From Brevibacillus sp. JNUCC-41 (GTDB lineage Bacteria > Bacillota > Bacilli > Bacillales > DSM-1321), in the NCBI RefSeq assembly GCF_014844095.1, contig NZ_CP062163.1:744001-808000 (forward strand): 64,000 nucleotides of DNA, in the 5' to 3' direction. The translations under genes were made by a program, and so were the position numbers. This document shows, in pieces, positions 28,099 through 37,016 of the stretch; within the stretch, counting starts at the first letter, position 1, and each line of letters opens with the position of its first letter. The notes under the pieces were generated by a model. That model saw only the letters and a program-made list of their open reading frames with translations. It was not told the DNA's origin and ran no database searches.

Positions 28099-28113
28099 GA
28101 AAGATAATCTTTC
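28099..28113. promoter_or_regulatory. 7-1-7 palindrome, possible Fur-family box
   Basis: GAAAGATAATCTTTC is a perfect 7-1-7 inverted repeat placed before the FbpA-like gene. The geometry fits Fur/PerR/Zur, but the bases match the Fur consensus only partly. Confidence 0.45.
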
Positions 28114-28130
28114 GGGTTGCCCATTCAAAA

Positions 28131-28173
28131 AAACCGGAGACACCTCTTTACATGAAAGAAAAGTCTCCGGTTT
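28131..28173 (-). terminator. Terminator of the metN-metI-metQ-M20 operon
   Basis: AAACCGGAGAC/GTCTCCGGTTT stem followed on the minus strand by TTTTTTTG, 105 bp after the M20 gene stop. Confidence 0.85.
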
Positions 28174-28277
28174 TCCGGTCAATTAACTTATAATTCCTAT
28201 TTAATTACTAGGTATTGTTATTTTTAATGATACTAACTCTGTAATCCGCAGTCAATAATTTTTTTCCTGCATCTTAT

Positions 28278-29480
28278 TTATTTTTGCTTCGCTTCATGAA
28301 ATGCTGCTTTCACTTTATCCAACAGGTCTTGATCCGAAATCAATTTATACCCTGTAAGTGCAAGGGCTTTTGCTCCGGTCAGGATGGCTTTGTCTCCAGC
28401 AGGAGATTTGGCACAGTCGCGGAATTCATTCGTATGGGCAATCAGCTCATCATGGCCAATTTTTATGTAAGGATGTGCTGTCGGCACTACATGGCTTACA
28501 TTACCTGCATCCGTCGAACCATAGCCGCTCTCTTTTCGGGGAGCCACCGCTTCCCCTAATTGAGCCAGTTCTTCTTTTAACAGTTCATCCAGGACTGGAT
28601 TAATGACAAAATCGAGCACTTCATTTTGGAAGCGTTCAACTTTCACGTTACTTCCTGTGGCAAGTGCTGCACCTTCAGCAACAGCACGTATTTTTTTGGA
28701 CACCTCTTGGCAAAGTTTCCATGTTGTGGCTCTAATGTAAAATCTGGCGGAAGCATATTCAGGAATGATGTTAGGCGCTTCCCCGCCATTGGTGATGATT
28801 CCGTGGATTTTGACCTCGGCTGGGAGCTGCTGGCGCAAAGCATTAATGCCATTGAACAGCTGAATCACCGCGTCAAGTGCATTCACGCCTTCTTCAGGTG
28901 CAGCTGCTGCATGCGCTGACTTCCCGTAAAAATGAAAATCAAGAGGGTCGACAGCCAAAAACGGACTTGTGACACCCGTTTTCCCGGCAGGATGGATAAG
29001 GATGGCCGCATCCACCCCATCAAATAGACCATGCTTCACAAAACTGCCTTTTGCGCTTCCATTCGGCCCGCCCTCTTCTGCCGGTGTTCCGAAAACAATC
29101 ACCTCTCCGCCCGTTTCCTCCAGCACTTGAGCCAAGGAAATGCCCGCTGCAACACTCGTTGTGCCGATGATATTATGGCCGCAAGCATGACCTAAACCCG
29201 GCAATGCATCATACTCGGCTAAAAAGGCAATTGTGGGACCTTTCTTTGAAGAGGTTTTTTTAGCGATGAATCCTGTTTCATGTCCGGCAATATTGCGGGT
29301 CACTTCAAATCCTTCATTCCGAAGTATTCCGGTTAATGTATCCGAAGCGAAGAATTCTTGATTCCCAATCTCGGGTTTGGCATGAATGGCCTGACTCGTT
29401 TCGATATATAATTTGGAATGAAGGTCGATATGATCTTCAATGATCTGCTGATGCCGCTTCTGCACTAATTCTCTCGCCAT
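28278..29480 (-). CDS. M20-family amidohydrolase/peptidase
   Basis: The 400-residue protein belongs to the M20 zinc peptidase family, aminoacylase-1-like 2/AbgB-like branch. Metal and catalytic motifs include GHACGHN near 110, TPAEEGGPNGSAK near 145, and a dimerisation domain beginning around 180. The ATG at 29480 follows GGGGAG. It is the last gene of the S-box-controlled methionine ABC operon, so it probably frees an imported N-acyl or peptide-bound sulfur amino acid. That substrate is inferred from context. Confidence 0.85.
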   Translation of the reverse strand: MARELVQKRHQQIIEDHIDLHSKLYIETSQAIHAKPEIGNQEFFASDTLTGILRNEGFEVTRNIAGHETGFIAKKTSSKKGPTIAFLAEYDALPGLGHACGHNIIGTTSVAAGISLAQVLEETGGEVIVFGTPAEEGGPNGSAKGSFVKHGLFDGVDAAILIHPAGKTGVTSPFLAVDPLDFHFYGKSAHAAAAPEEGVNALDAVIQLFNGINALRQQLPAEVKIHGIITNGGEAPNIIPEYASARFYIRATTWKLCQEVSKKIRAVAEGAALATGSNVKVERFQNEVLDFVINPVLDELLKEELAQLGEAVAPRKESGYGSTDAGNVSHVVPTAHPYIKIGHDELIAHTNEFRDCAKSPAGDKAILTGAKALALTGYKLISDQDLLDKVKAAFHEAKQK

Positions 29481-29553
29481 ATTCGTATCTCCCCTTTTTG
29501 GTTTAAGGAGCCGGATAGCCATCTTGAATCCATCCGGCACTTGTTCTCAAGCA

Positions 29554-30426
29554 TTATTTTTCATTTGCTGGTTTTGTCCAAGCATCCTGGTAATTGACTA
29601 ATTCATCTACAGAAACATAAGCAGGAATGGTGTTTCCTTTAAACGTTTTTTCAATGAACGCTTCCACTTTTTTCGATTGATAAAGCTCCACTAATTTTTG
29701 CAGCTCAGGACGATCGGCATTTCCCTTTTTAACTGCAATGATATTAATATATGGTTTCGCCGTTTTACTTTCATGGAATAATGAATCTTTTAAAGTAAGG
29801 CCCGCTTCGACGGCAAAGTTATTATTGATGGCTGAAGCATCGGCATCATCCAATAGACGAGGCGTATTGCCGGCAGCAACAGGCTGGATTTTCAATTTTT
29901 TCGGATTATCCTTAATGATTTCCAATGATCCCGATCCATTGAATTCCTCTTTCAATGTAATCAATCCGGCTTCCTGAAGAAGGAGCAGTGCACGGCCGAA
30001 GTTTGTCGCTTCATTCGGAACGGCAATCGTAGCACCATCCGGAAGATCCTTAAGACTTTTATGTTTTTTCGAATAAAGGCCCATAGGCGCAATGACAGTC
30101 GACCCGATGGCTTCTAATTTCAGGTTTTGATCTTGAACGAATTCATCGAAGTAAGCGACTGTTTGGAATGAATTGGCATCGATTTCACCTTCACTTAACG
30201 CAAGGTTCGGTTGGATATAATCATTGAAAGTGACCAGTTCGATATTAAGCCCTTCCTCTTTCGCTATATCGACAATGTATTCCCATGTTCTCGTATCCCC
30301 GCTGCTGACACCGACTTTCACTGTTTTCACATCATCCGAACCGCCTGATGCACCTTCTTTTTTCCCACATGCTGCAGACACGATGGCCAATGCCAATACG
30401 ATGATCGTTAATAAGATTTTCTTCAT
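29554..30426 (-). CDS. metQ: Methionine ABC transporter substrate-binding lipoprotein
   Basis: The 290-residue NLPA/MetQ-family lipoprotein has a signal peptide ending VSAACG with Cys20 lipidated. Family motifs include VKVGVSSGDTR, NDYIQPN, NANSFQTVAYF-like ANSFQTVAYFDEF and PNEATNFGRALLLLQ. It captures methionine outside the membrane and hands it to the MetI permease. Located in the metN-metI-metQ-M20 operon. Confidence 0.94.
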   Translation of the reverse strand: MKKILLTIIVLALAIVSAACGKKEGASGGSDDVKTVKVGVSSGDTRTWEYIVDIAKEEGLNIELVTFNDYIQPNLALSEGEIDANSFQTVAYFDEFVQDQNLKLEAIGSTVIAPMGLYSKKHKSLKDLPDGATIAVPNEATNFGRALLLLQEAGLITLKEEFNGSGSLEIIKDNPKKLKIQPVAAGNTPRLLDDADASAINNNFAVEAGLTLKDSLFHESKTAKPYINIIAVKKGNADRPELQKLVELYQSKKVEAFIEKTFKGNTIPAYVSVDELVNYQDAWTKPANEK

Positions 30427-30447
30427 TTCTCCTGCCTCCTGTTATGT

Positions 30448-31119
30448 TTATCTTCTTCTGATTTTTCTTGAAACGAAATTCCCAGTGGATTGCAATAATT
30501 GAACGATGATCACGAGCGCCGCCACTGTGACGATCATCGTCATCGTATCGAACCTTTGATAACCGTAAGCCAAAGCTAGATCTCCGACCCCGCCTGCACC
30601 GACGGCACCTGCCATGGCCGTAGAACCAACAAGCCCGATTGTCGCTGTTGTAAATGTAAGGATCAACGAACTAAGTCCCTCGGGAATCAAAAAGCGGTAA
30701 ATGATTTGCCATGTCGTCGCCCCCATCGCCTGAGCTGCCTCGATGATCCCTTTGTCCACTTCCAACAGGGAGTTCTCCACAAGCCGGGCAATATAAGGAG
30801 CCGCGTAAAAGATTAACGGAACAATCGCCGCATTCGTTCCGATTGCACTGCCTACAATCATTCTTGTAAACGGAATAAGTGCTACAAGCAAGATGATGAA
30901 AGGAACCGACCGCAATATATTGATGATCGGGTTCAATACATTAAAGACCCATTTATTCTCCAGGATGTGACCCTTTCTTGTAATGACAAGCAGGATACCG
31001 AGCGGAAGCCCAATCAATCCGGAAAATACCAATGAGATGGCTACCATATAAAGTGTGTCACCGAAAGCTGTCGACAGCTGATCTGCCGTTATTTCCATTC
31101 CCCAAAGCGTATTACCCAT
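30448..31119 (-). CDS. metI: Methionine ABC transporter permease
   Basis: The 223-residue membrane protein has five hydrophobic segments and the EAA coupling loop (EAAQAMGATTWQIIYRFLIP). It forms the channel of the MetNIQ importer. Its ATG overlaps the metN stop (TAATG), indicating translational coupling. In B. subtilis the gene is called metP. Confidence 0.94.
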   Translation of the reverse strand: MGNTLWGMEITADQLSTAFGDTLYMVAISLVFSGLIGLPLGILLVITRKGHILENKWVFNVLNPIINILRSVPFIILLVALIPFTRMIVGSAIGTNAAIVPLIFYAAPYIARLVENSLLEVDKGIIEAAQAMGATTWQIIYRFLIPEGLSSLILTFTTATIGLVGSTAMAGAVGAGGVGDLALAYGYQRFDTMTMIVTVAALVIIVQLLQSTGNFVSRKIRRR

Positions 31120-32135
31120 TAAATCTGCACCTCCTGGACGAGAATCCCCTCATCTTTAATATATTTATAAGCTTTGTCCACCTCATTTTTGTTCCCGGTC
31201 ACTTCGATGATCAAATTCCCGAAAGGCGTTTCCTGAATTTCAGAAATATTGGCTGATAAAACACTTAAATGAACATCATATTTCTTCGAGATCGTTGAAA
31301 GTAAAGGAGTACCCGAAGTAGTCCCAATAAAATTAATTTTCCAAATAATCGGGATATGGGACCCTATGCTTTTTAGGAAACTTTGTGGGATTTCGTCATG
31401 TATGACCGTTCTCACGAAGTTTTTTGCAATATCCGTTTGCGGTTTCGCAAAAACTTCGAAAACCGAACCTTGTTCAACGACGCATCCGCCTTCCATGACT
31501 GCTACCTTATTGCAAATTTCCCTAATGACAGACATCTCATGAGTGATTAGCAGAATGGTGATATTGTATTCTTTATTGATTTTCTTTAAGAGCTGCAGAA
31601 CGGCACTAGTTGTTTGTGGATCCAATGCCGAGGTAGCTTCATCACACAATAAGATCGATGGATTGGTAGCCAATGCTCTCGCAATGCCGATCCGCTGCTT
31701 TTGACCGCCGGATAATTGTTCCGGATAACTCTTTGCTTTGCTCGATAAGCCAACGAACTCCAACAGCTCGCCCACCCGCTTTTTGATTTCTTTACCGGGG
31801 ATTCCCGATAAAATCAACGGCATGGCGATATTATCAAAAACGGTCTTTGAGTTCAGCAAATTGAAATGCTGAAAGATCATCCCGATTTTTTTCTTTTCTG
31901 CCCGCAATTCCTTCGGGTTCAATTTGGTTAAATCCTTGCCCCCAACAATCACTGAACCACCTGAAGGATGTTCAAGCAAATTGACCAACCGGATCAACGT
32001 ACTCTTCCCGGCCCCGCTATAACCGACTACACCGAATATATCCCCCTTTTCCACTGTCAAATTGATGCCCTTCAAAGCCTCGACAGTCTGTTTCTTTGTT
32101 TGATAAACCTTTTTGACATGTTGAAACTCAATCAT
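31119..32135 (-). CDS. metN: Methionine ABC transporter ATP-binding protein
   Basis: The 338-residue ATPase has Walker A GYSGAGKST, signature LSGGQKQR, Walker B ILLCDEATSALD, and a C-terminal NIL/ACT-like domain (about 265-338) that binds methionine and gives trans-inhibition. The ATG at 32135 follows GGGGGGAG. An S-box riboswitch lies upstream, with an unusual leader containing four 21-bp-spaced repeats. Confidence 0.95.
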   Translation of the reverse strand: MIEFQHVKKVYQTKKQTVEALKGINLTVEKGDIFGVVGYSGAGKSTLIRLVNLLEHPSGGSVIVGGKDLTKLNPKELRAEKKKIGMIFQHFNLLNSKTVFDNIAMPLILSGIPGKEIKKRVGELLEFVGLSSKAKSYPEQLSGGQKQRIGIARALATNPSILLCDEATSALDPQTTSAVLQLLKKINKEYNITILLITHEMSVIREICNKVAVMEGGCVVEQGSVFEVFAKPQTDIAKNFVRTVIHDEIPQSFLKSIGSHIPIIWKINFIGTTSGTPLLSTISKKYDVHLSVLSANISEIQETPFGNLIIEVTGNKNEVDKAYKYIKDEGILVQEVQI

Positions 32136-32227
32136 CCAATCTCCCCCCATGCTGTTTATTTGTACCAATTCATTATCTAGAGAAGAGCTTTGCCAAGTTT
32201 CATAATGATAGGGTTAAATTTTGGAAT

Positions 32228-32302
32228 TCACGAGTAAATGCGTGAAACTCACGAGTAAACCTGCCAAATTCACGAGTAAATCTGCCAAACTTACGAGTAA
32301 TT
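32228..32302 (+). repeat. Four 21-bp-spaced copies of the ACGAGTAA core in the metN leader
   Basis: Cores begin at 32230, 32251, 32272 and 32293, exactly 21 bp apart. The spacers (TGCGTGAAACTC, CCTGCCAAATTC, TCTGCCAAACTT) differ from those of the large array. They lie in the transcribed leader between the S-box terminator and metN. Confidence 0.85.
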
Positions 32303-32342
32303 GCACCAATTCTCCAAATAACCATATACATTTTGAATAAAC

Positions 32343-32384
32343 AAAAGAGGCCTCTTCCGTCATCAGACAGAAGAGGCCTCTTTT
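32343..32384 (-). terminator. S-box expression-platform terminator
   Basis: AAAAGAGGCCTCTT and AAGAGGCCTCTTTT arms with a 14-base loop; T run on the minus strand. An overlapping AAAAAGAGTAAACTCTTA (32394-32412) may take part in the anti-terminator. Confidence 0.85.
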
Positions 32385-32435
32385 AGACATCAAAAAGAGT
32401 AAACTCTTAAATTAATTATCTAAGAAAAGCTCCTT

Positions 32436-32543
32436 CTTATCTTTCAAACTTTCGTCCGTTGGAATTAGCACAGTATTTTTACAAAAGTAAAAACCCGCTG
32501 CCGAGGTATCATAGGGCCAAGTCCCTCCACATCTCTTGATAAG
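32436..32543 (-). ncRNA. SAM-I (S-box) riboswitch aptamer
   Basis: On the minus strand the region reads CTTATCAAGAGATGTGGAGG, then GACTTGGCCCTATGATACCT, CGGCAGCGGG, ACTGTGCTAATTCCAAC and GAAAGTTTGAAAGATAAG. These are the conserved S-box P1, P2 and P3 elements; CTTAT and ATAAG close P1. It shuts off the methionine operon when S-adenosylmethionine is plentiful. Confidence 0.95.
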
Positions 32544-32572
32544 AATTAACGTTATATTTAATTATGTCCTTC

Positions 32573-32601
32573 ACTATATATTCTAATTTCTCTAAAGTCA
32601 A
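32573..32601 (-). promoter_or_regulatory. Sigma-A promoter of the metN operon
   Basis: On the minus strand TTGACT is followed after 17 bp by TATAGT, about 30 bp before the S-box. Confidence 0.85.
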
Positions 32602-32673
32602 CCGTAGTTTTCCTCACACTAGATATTTTTATAGTATAGTGAATTGATAGCTTTTAATTATATTGACATAACT

Positions 32674-33147
32674 TCAAATTGATTTGCTCATTCTCCATAC
32701 AAGGTATTTTTCATTTTCTTCGCTTATCTTCTTCATGCCTGAATTCGTATATAAACGAATCGCCCTTCCATTATCCGGAGAAACCCTTAAATGATATTCG
32801 GATACATTAAATTGCCTGAAAAAGTTTTCTGCGTAGCGAACCAATTCCTTGCCAAGGCCTTTACTGCGGTAATCGGGAATAAGATAAAAAAGATTCACAT
32901 AGCCGATTTCCATTCCTTCATACTCACGAATTTGAAGTTCCATTTGGCCAATCGGTTCTTGGTCCTTTTCAATGATCACCTGTCCATCCGGAAATTTGCG
33001 GATCCGTTCTTTCATTCGTTGCAGATATGTATTCTCATCTCCAAAACCATCTTCAGATCCAAAACTTACAACATAGGAATCTTTCCTGAATTTAATGATA
33101 ATCTCTTTATCTTTATCGGTATCAATAGTACGAAAGATCAGCTTCAC
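32674..33147 (-). CDS. GNAT-family N-acetyltransferase
   Basis: The 157-residue protein has the GNAT acetyl-CoA signature (YLIPDYRSKGLGKELVRYAE) near residue 88, preceded by IGQMELQIREYEGMEIGYV and followed by HLRVSPDNGRAIRLYTNSGM. Acceptor unknown. The nominal GTG start at 33147 lies very close to its AGGGG site, so the exact start is uncertain. Confidence 0.85.
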   Translation of the reverse strand: MKLIFRTIDTDKDKEIIIKFRKDSYVVSFGSEDGFGDENTYLQRMKERIRKFPDGQVIIEKDQEPIGQMELQIREYEGMEIGYVNLFYLIPDYRSKGLGKELVRYAENFFRQFNVSEYHLRVSPDNGRAIRLYTNSGMKKISEENEKYLVWRMSKSI

Positions 33148-33250
33148 CCACCCCTATCATTTTAGTGAAATAGTTTTTCCAAAAACCAAATCTCATTTTA
33201 CTTACGCATTTTTATGATATTAATTTTTTTCTTTTTCATAAATAATAGGC

Positions 33251-33586
33251 TTAGCGGGGCCCTTTCGTTTTTGTGCCTTGATGAAAAAACATTTGCCATC
33301 TTCCATTCGTACATTTCCAGATTGAACTCCTTAAGGTATGTTCCACTTTATCTTCATCAAAAATCCGGTACGTCGTTAAAACGGTATCCTCAGACAATGG
33401 ATGCATATCAAATTGACTTAGTGTCAGCTTCACCGCTCCGGCTCCCTCTTGCCCCATAAAATCGTTTTTTGACCATATGTTACCCGAACTGCCGAACTCA
33501 AAGAAATCATCTTTCAATAATAATGAAAGCTCTTCTGGAGATTTACGGACTTCAGACTTTAACAATTTCTCCTCCAGTTGATACAA
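33251..33586 (-). CDS. NTF2-fold (DUF4440-like) protein with disrupted 5' end
   Basis: The 111 residues make a complete small cone-fold domain (EELSLLLKDDFFEFGSSG, TTYRIFDED, SSIWKCTNGRWQMFFHQGT). A strong AGGAGG followed by ATG at 33619 would start the gene seven codons earlier in the same frame, but codon 8 is TGA (33596-33598). Translation would have to begin at the TTG at 33586, which has no good site. The gene may therefore be weakly expressed or newly inactivated. Function unknown. Confidence 0.6.
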   Translation of the reverse strand: MYQLEEKLLKSEVRKSPEELSLLLKDDFFEFGSSGNIWSKNDFMGQEGAGAVKLTLSQFDMHPLSEDTVLTTYRIFDEDKVEHTLRSSIWKCTNGRWQMFFHQGTKTKGPR

Positions 33587-33619
33587 CTGTTCTTTTCATA
33601 ATGAAGATTCACCATCCAT

Positions 33620-33908
33620 TCATCTTGTCCTCCTTTTTCAATTATTGGTGAAATTCATGATCCATGGTGGCAAAGATTTTTTATCAAGTTGGTTAATATT
33701 TTGCGGTCAGCAGCATTTTTTTGTATTTAACCGTTTTTGCATACCTACTTTGTTTCCATATTTCCAGAACCTGGACTCAGGACTGATTTCAGAGTGTTCG
33801 TTACAATTTATTCTACAATACTAGCGGTCATTCCTTTTTGACGGCCATTCGCTGCGTACTATTCCTTACTGGTCCTCCCACATCTTCATCATTGAGTCCA
33901 TAAAAAGA
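33620..33908. other. Intergenic region, nothing recognised
   Basis: About 290 bp between the NTF2-fold gene and the mtaD terminator. No open frame, RNA motif or repeat was recognised. Confidence 0.5.
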
Positions 33909-33935
33909 AGGAGCTGCAAATGGCAGCTCCTTTTT
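33909..33935 (-). terminator. Terminator of mtaD
   Basis: GGAGCTGC/GCAGCTCC stem with a four-base loop, followed on the minus strand by TTCTTTTTATGG; A/T runs on both sides. Confidence 0.85.
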
Positions 33936-33963
33936 CTGTGCATCCGTTTGTTTTCCCATCAGG

Positions 33964-35274
33964 TTAACGTGATAGTGTACCTTGCAGGCGATTCGTTTCG
34001 GCGATTACTTTTTCTTCATCGATCGTTAAGCAGTGCCTTTCTTTCACGACCATTTTGCCATCGATGTACACATCACATACATCATTTCCGCGTGCTGCAT
34101 AGAGCAGGTGCGAATAGGCTTCACTCAGCGGCTGCAGATGTTCTTTGTCATATGGGTAAATGGTGATGAAATCTGCTTTTTTACCAGCTTCCAGTGATCC
34201 TGTATGGCTCATGCCTATCGCTTCTGCGCCCATTCTTGTGGCCATGGCGAGTGCTGTTTGGGCAGGGAATTTAGTGGCATCCTTATAGATTCCTTTTTGC
34301 AATAATGCAGCTGTCCTCATTTCCTCAAACATATCGAAGTTGTTATTGGAGGCGACGCCATCAGTTGCCACTCCCACTTTAATGCCTGCATCAAGAAGGC
34401 TGACGACATCGGCAATTCCAGATCCGAGCTTCAGGTTACTGATTGGATTGTGGGCAACGCGAACATCATGCTGTTTTAGTATCGCCCGCTCTTCGTCATT
34501 AAGAACCACACCGTGTGCCATTACGGTAGGCTGGTCGAACAGACCTAGACGGCGAAGGTGCTCGACAGGACGGGATCCGTAACGTTTTTCGATGTCGAGG
34601 ATTTCAAAGTCCGTTTCCGATACGTGGATGTGCACCATCAAATCATTCTCTTTTGCAATCCGTGCACTTTCCATGATCGCTTCAGGTGTGCAGGCATATG
34701 GGCTATGTGGTGCGACCATGGTAGTCAGGCGGCCATCGGCAAACGTTTTATAGTTTTTTGAAAACATCTCTGCCCCCATGAGGTTCGCTTTTTGGTCTTT
34801 TTCGGTACCCAAGCTGAAGATCGTGTAGGAGAAGGCTCCGCGCATTCCTGTTTCGCCTAGCGTCTCCATGACAGCACCTGCATCTATTCCATTAGGATTA
34901 AACATATCCGAAAATGTCGTGGTTCCTGATTTCATCATTTCCATAATGCCAAGCTGAGTGCTTACAGAAGCGATTTCCGTTGTAAACTGGCTTTCAAGCG
35001 GCCATATTTTCGTTTCAAGCCATGGCTTCAGCAGCATATCGTCCCCGATACCGCGTAAAAGGGTCATTACAATATGCGAATGGGCATTCACAAGGCCTGG
35101 CATGATCCATTTCCCGCCAAGGTTAACCACTTGATCTGCATCAGCCAATTGTTGTTCATCATGCTGGCCGACGTAGGATATGGTATCATCTTGTACAATC
35201 ATCATGCCATTTTCAAAGATTTGATTTTCCTTGTCCATAGTAAAAAATGTAGCATTCACATATATTGTTTTCAT
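33964..35274 (-). CDS. mtaD: 5'-methylthioadenosine/S-adenosylhomocysteine deaminase family amidohydrolase
   Basis: The 436-residue TIM-barrel metalloenzyme shows VNAHSHIVMTLLRG with the HxH metal pair, HVSETDFE, HNPISNLKLGSG and ATDGVASNNNFDMFEEMR, all typical of MTA/SAH deaminases. These deaminate the adenine ring of SAH or methylthioadenosine. The ATG at 35274 follows GGAGGAAC. It stands alone but near the methionine operon, in keeping with sulfur-compound recycling. Confidence 0.9.
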   Translation of the reverse strand: MKTIYVNATFFTMDKENQIFENGMMIVQDDTISYVGQHDEQQLADADQVVNLGGKWIMPGLVNAHSHIVMTLLRGIGDDMLLKPWLETKIWPLESQFTTEIASVSTQLGIMEMMKSGTTTFSDMFNPNGIDAGAVMETLGETGMRGAFSYTIFSLGTEKDQKANLMGAEMFSKNYKTFADGRLTTMVAPHSPYACTPEAIMESARIAKENDLMVHIHVSETDFEILDIEKRYGSRPVEHLRRLGLFDQPTVMAHGVVLNDEERAILKQHDVRVAHNPISNLKLGSGIADVVSLLDAGIKVGVATDGVASNNNFDMFEEMRTAALLQKGIYKDATKFPAQTALAMATRMGAEAIGMSHTGSLEAGKKADFITIYPYDKEHLQPLSEAYSHLLYAARGNDVCDVYIDGKMVVKERHCLTIDEEKVIAETNRLQGTLSR

Positions 35275-35434
35275 AAGTAGTTCCTCCAAAGTCGTATCAT
35301 GTAGCAACATGTTCTATTCCGCATTCTAAACTAGCACCTTACAGGTAATCAAGTAATTTCATATTATCAGGGGCCATTTCCATTTACCTTAGGAACCTAT
35401 TGGAAGAGCTCCAAGATGCATGACTCATGCGAAA

Positions 35435-36412
35435 TCAGTTGTTTAAGAAAATCTTCCCTCCATTGCTAGCGACTTGAATGGCTTCTTGCACATCTTGAAG
35501 GCTGTAGTAGGAAGCCGGCATCATGAACTTCAATCTTTTATCATTAATGAAACCTATCAAAAGGTTAAACGTTTCATGCCAAGTTTGTACGGAAGCCTGC
35601 TGATTCCAATGCCGAAGATGAAACATTTTAACATCCACTTTTGTCCTTTGTGAAATTTCCGCCCAATTTACAGACTGTCCTGATAAAAGGCCGATCGTTA
35701 ATAAGATGCCATTAGGCCGAACACAAAAAGCTAGCTCTGAACCATCGATGCCGCCCACTGAATCTATGGCCGCTTTCGCTCCGCGCCCATTCGTCCATTC
35801 CATCACTTCATCATGCAAGGATGATTGCGACGTATCGATCACATATGAAGCACCAAGTTTAAGCAGTTCCTCCGTATACTTACTGTTTCTCGTTACAGCA
35901 ACCAGCTTAAATCCAAGTATCTTAGATAACTGGGCAAAGATACGGCCAATGGAAGATCCGCAAGCATTTACAAGTAATACATCATCCGGTTTCAATGCCA
36001 ATACTTCTGTACAGATTAGCCATGCGGTTATCGGATTTATATATAATTGTGCTGCAATATGATCCTCGATCGAATCGGGAATGACGATGGCCAGATCCGC
36101 AGATGTTTTAACATACTCCTGCCAGGTCCCTTCACCGCGCAAAGGCAGAACACGCTTGCCTATCAGCTCGTTCGAAACTGAAGGACCCACCTCTTCTACA
36201 ATGCCGACCCCTTCATAACCGGGTATGGAAGGCAAGGGAATTCGGTGGGAATATGCACCGCGAATGGGCAGCAAATCAGACGGGTTAATGGGACTTGTAG
36301 TCATCCGAACGAGGACCTCCCCTTCGAAAGGTTTTTGAATACATTTATTTTCAACTTTTAAAACCTTTTGCGGATTCCCGAACTCATAGAATTTAACACA
36401 TTTGGCTTCCAA
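35435..36412 (-). CDS. Medium-chain dehydrogenase/reductase, quinone oxidoreductase-like
   Basis: The 325-residue MDR protein has an N-terminal GroES-like domain (INPSDLLPIRGAY, PGYEGVGIVEEVG) and a Rossmann domain with NACGSSIGRIFAQLSKILGF. The zinc-ligand pattern is absent, so it is probably an NADPH-dependent quinone or enoyl-thioester reductase. A TTG start at 36412 follows AAGGAGG. Substrate unknown. Confidence 0.85.
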   Translation of the reverse strand: MEAKCVKFYEFGNPQKVLKVENKCIQKPFEGEVLVRMTTSPINPSDLLPIRGAYSHRIPLPSIPGYEGVGIVEEVGPSVSNELIGKRVLPLRGEGTWQEYVKTSADLAIVIPDSIEDHIAAQLYINPITAWLICTEVLALKPDDVLLVNACGSSIGRIFAQLSKILGFKLVAVTRNSKYTEELLKLGASYVIDTSQSSLHDEVMEWTNGRGAKAAIDSVGGIDGSELAFCVRPNGILLTIGLLSGQSVNWAEISQRTKVDVKMFHLRHWNQQASVQTWHETFNLLIGFINDKRLKFMMPASYYSLQDVQEAIQVASNGGKIFLNN

Positions 36413-36619
36413 GATGATAAGCCTCCTTCAATTCATTAGTCTTTCTATTTTATCATTTAAACTGATCCCACCTGGCACTTAAAACGCTTTTAACTCTGGA
36501 TACATGTATTGTGGTTTTTCACATGTTAATCCTCTTTATATAAATTTGACGTTAAGAATCTTCTTATTTTTCCAAGCATATGGTTTATAAAATGTTTGTT
36601 AATACAAGGGGTGGAGAGA

Positions 36620-36958
36620 GTGAATAAAGTAGGAAAAGATGATTTTGTATCTGGGTTCGTACCACATCATAATCATGGATCTGTTGATTATACTTCCGTA
36701 GCGGACGGCCATGTCCATCAATGTTTAGATGTAACTTCCCCGCCAATTCCATCACAAGAGGGAGAACATATTCATTATACTGAAGGATATGTGTTATTTG
36801 AGGATGGACATACCCATTATTATAAGGCTTATTCGGGACCACCCATTCCGGTTGGAAATGGAATGCACGTTCACTATTACGATTTTTACACAACGGAAGA
36901 AGATGGGCATAGCCATAGAATTAAAGGGGTCGACCACCCTGCTCCAGGGAATAAATAG
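36620..36958 (+). CDS. ymaF: YmaF-family histidine-rich protein
   Basis: The 112-residue protein is rich in His and Tyr in repeated patterns (HHNHGSVDYTSVADGHVHQC, GEHIHYTEGYVLFEDGHTHY, GNGMHVHYYDFYTTEEDGHS). These repeats match YmaF-like proteins of bacilli; metal binding is plausible but unproven. A GTG at 36620 follows GGTGGAGA; an in-frame start at 36596 lacks a site. Confidence 0.75.
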   Translation: MNKVGKDDFVSGFVPHHNHGSVDYTSVADGHVHQCLDVTSPPIPSQEGEHIHYTEGYVLFEDGHTHYYKAYSGPPIPVGNGMHVHYYDFYTTEEDGHSHRIKGVDHPAPGNK

Positions 36959-36979
36959 GATAAATGGATAAACAAAAAA

Positions 36980-37016
36980 CATCAGGGGGGATGTGAAATC
37001 CCCCTGATGCTTTTTT
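36980..37016 (+). terminator. Terminator of ymaF
   Basis: CATCAGGGGG/CCCCCTGATG stem with TTTTTT on the plus strand and AAAAAA before it. Confidence 0.9.
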
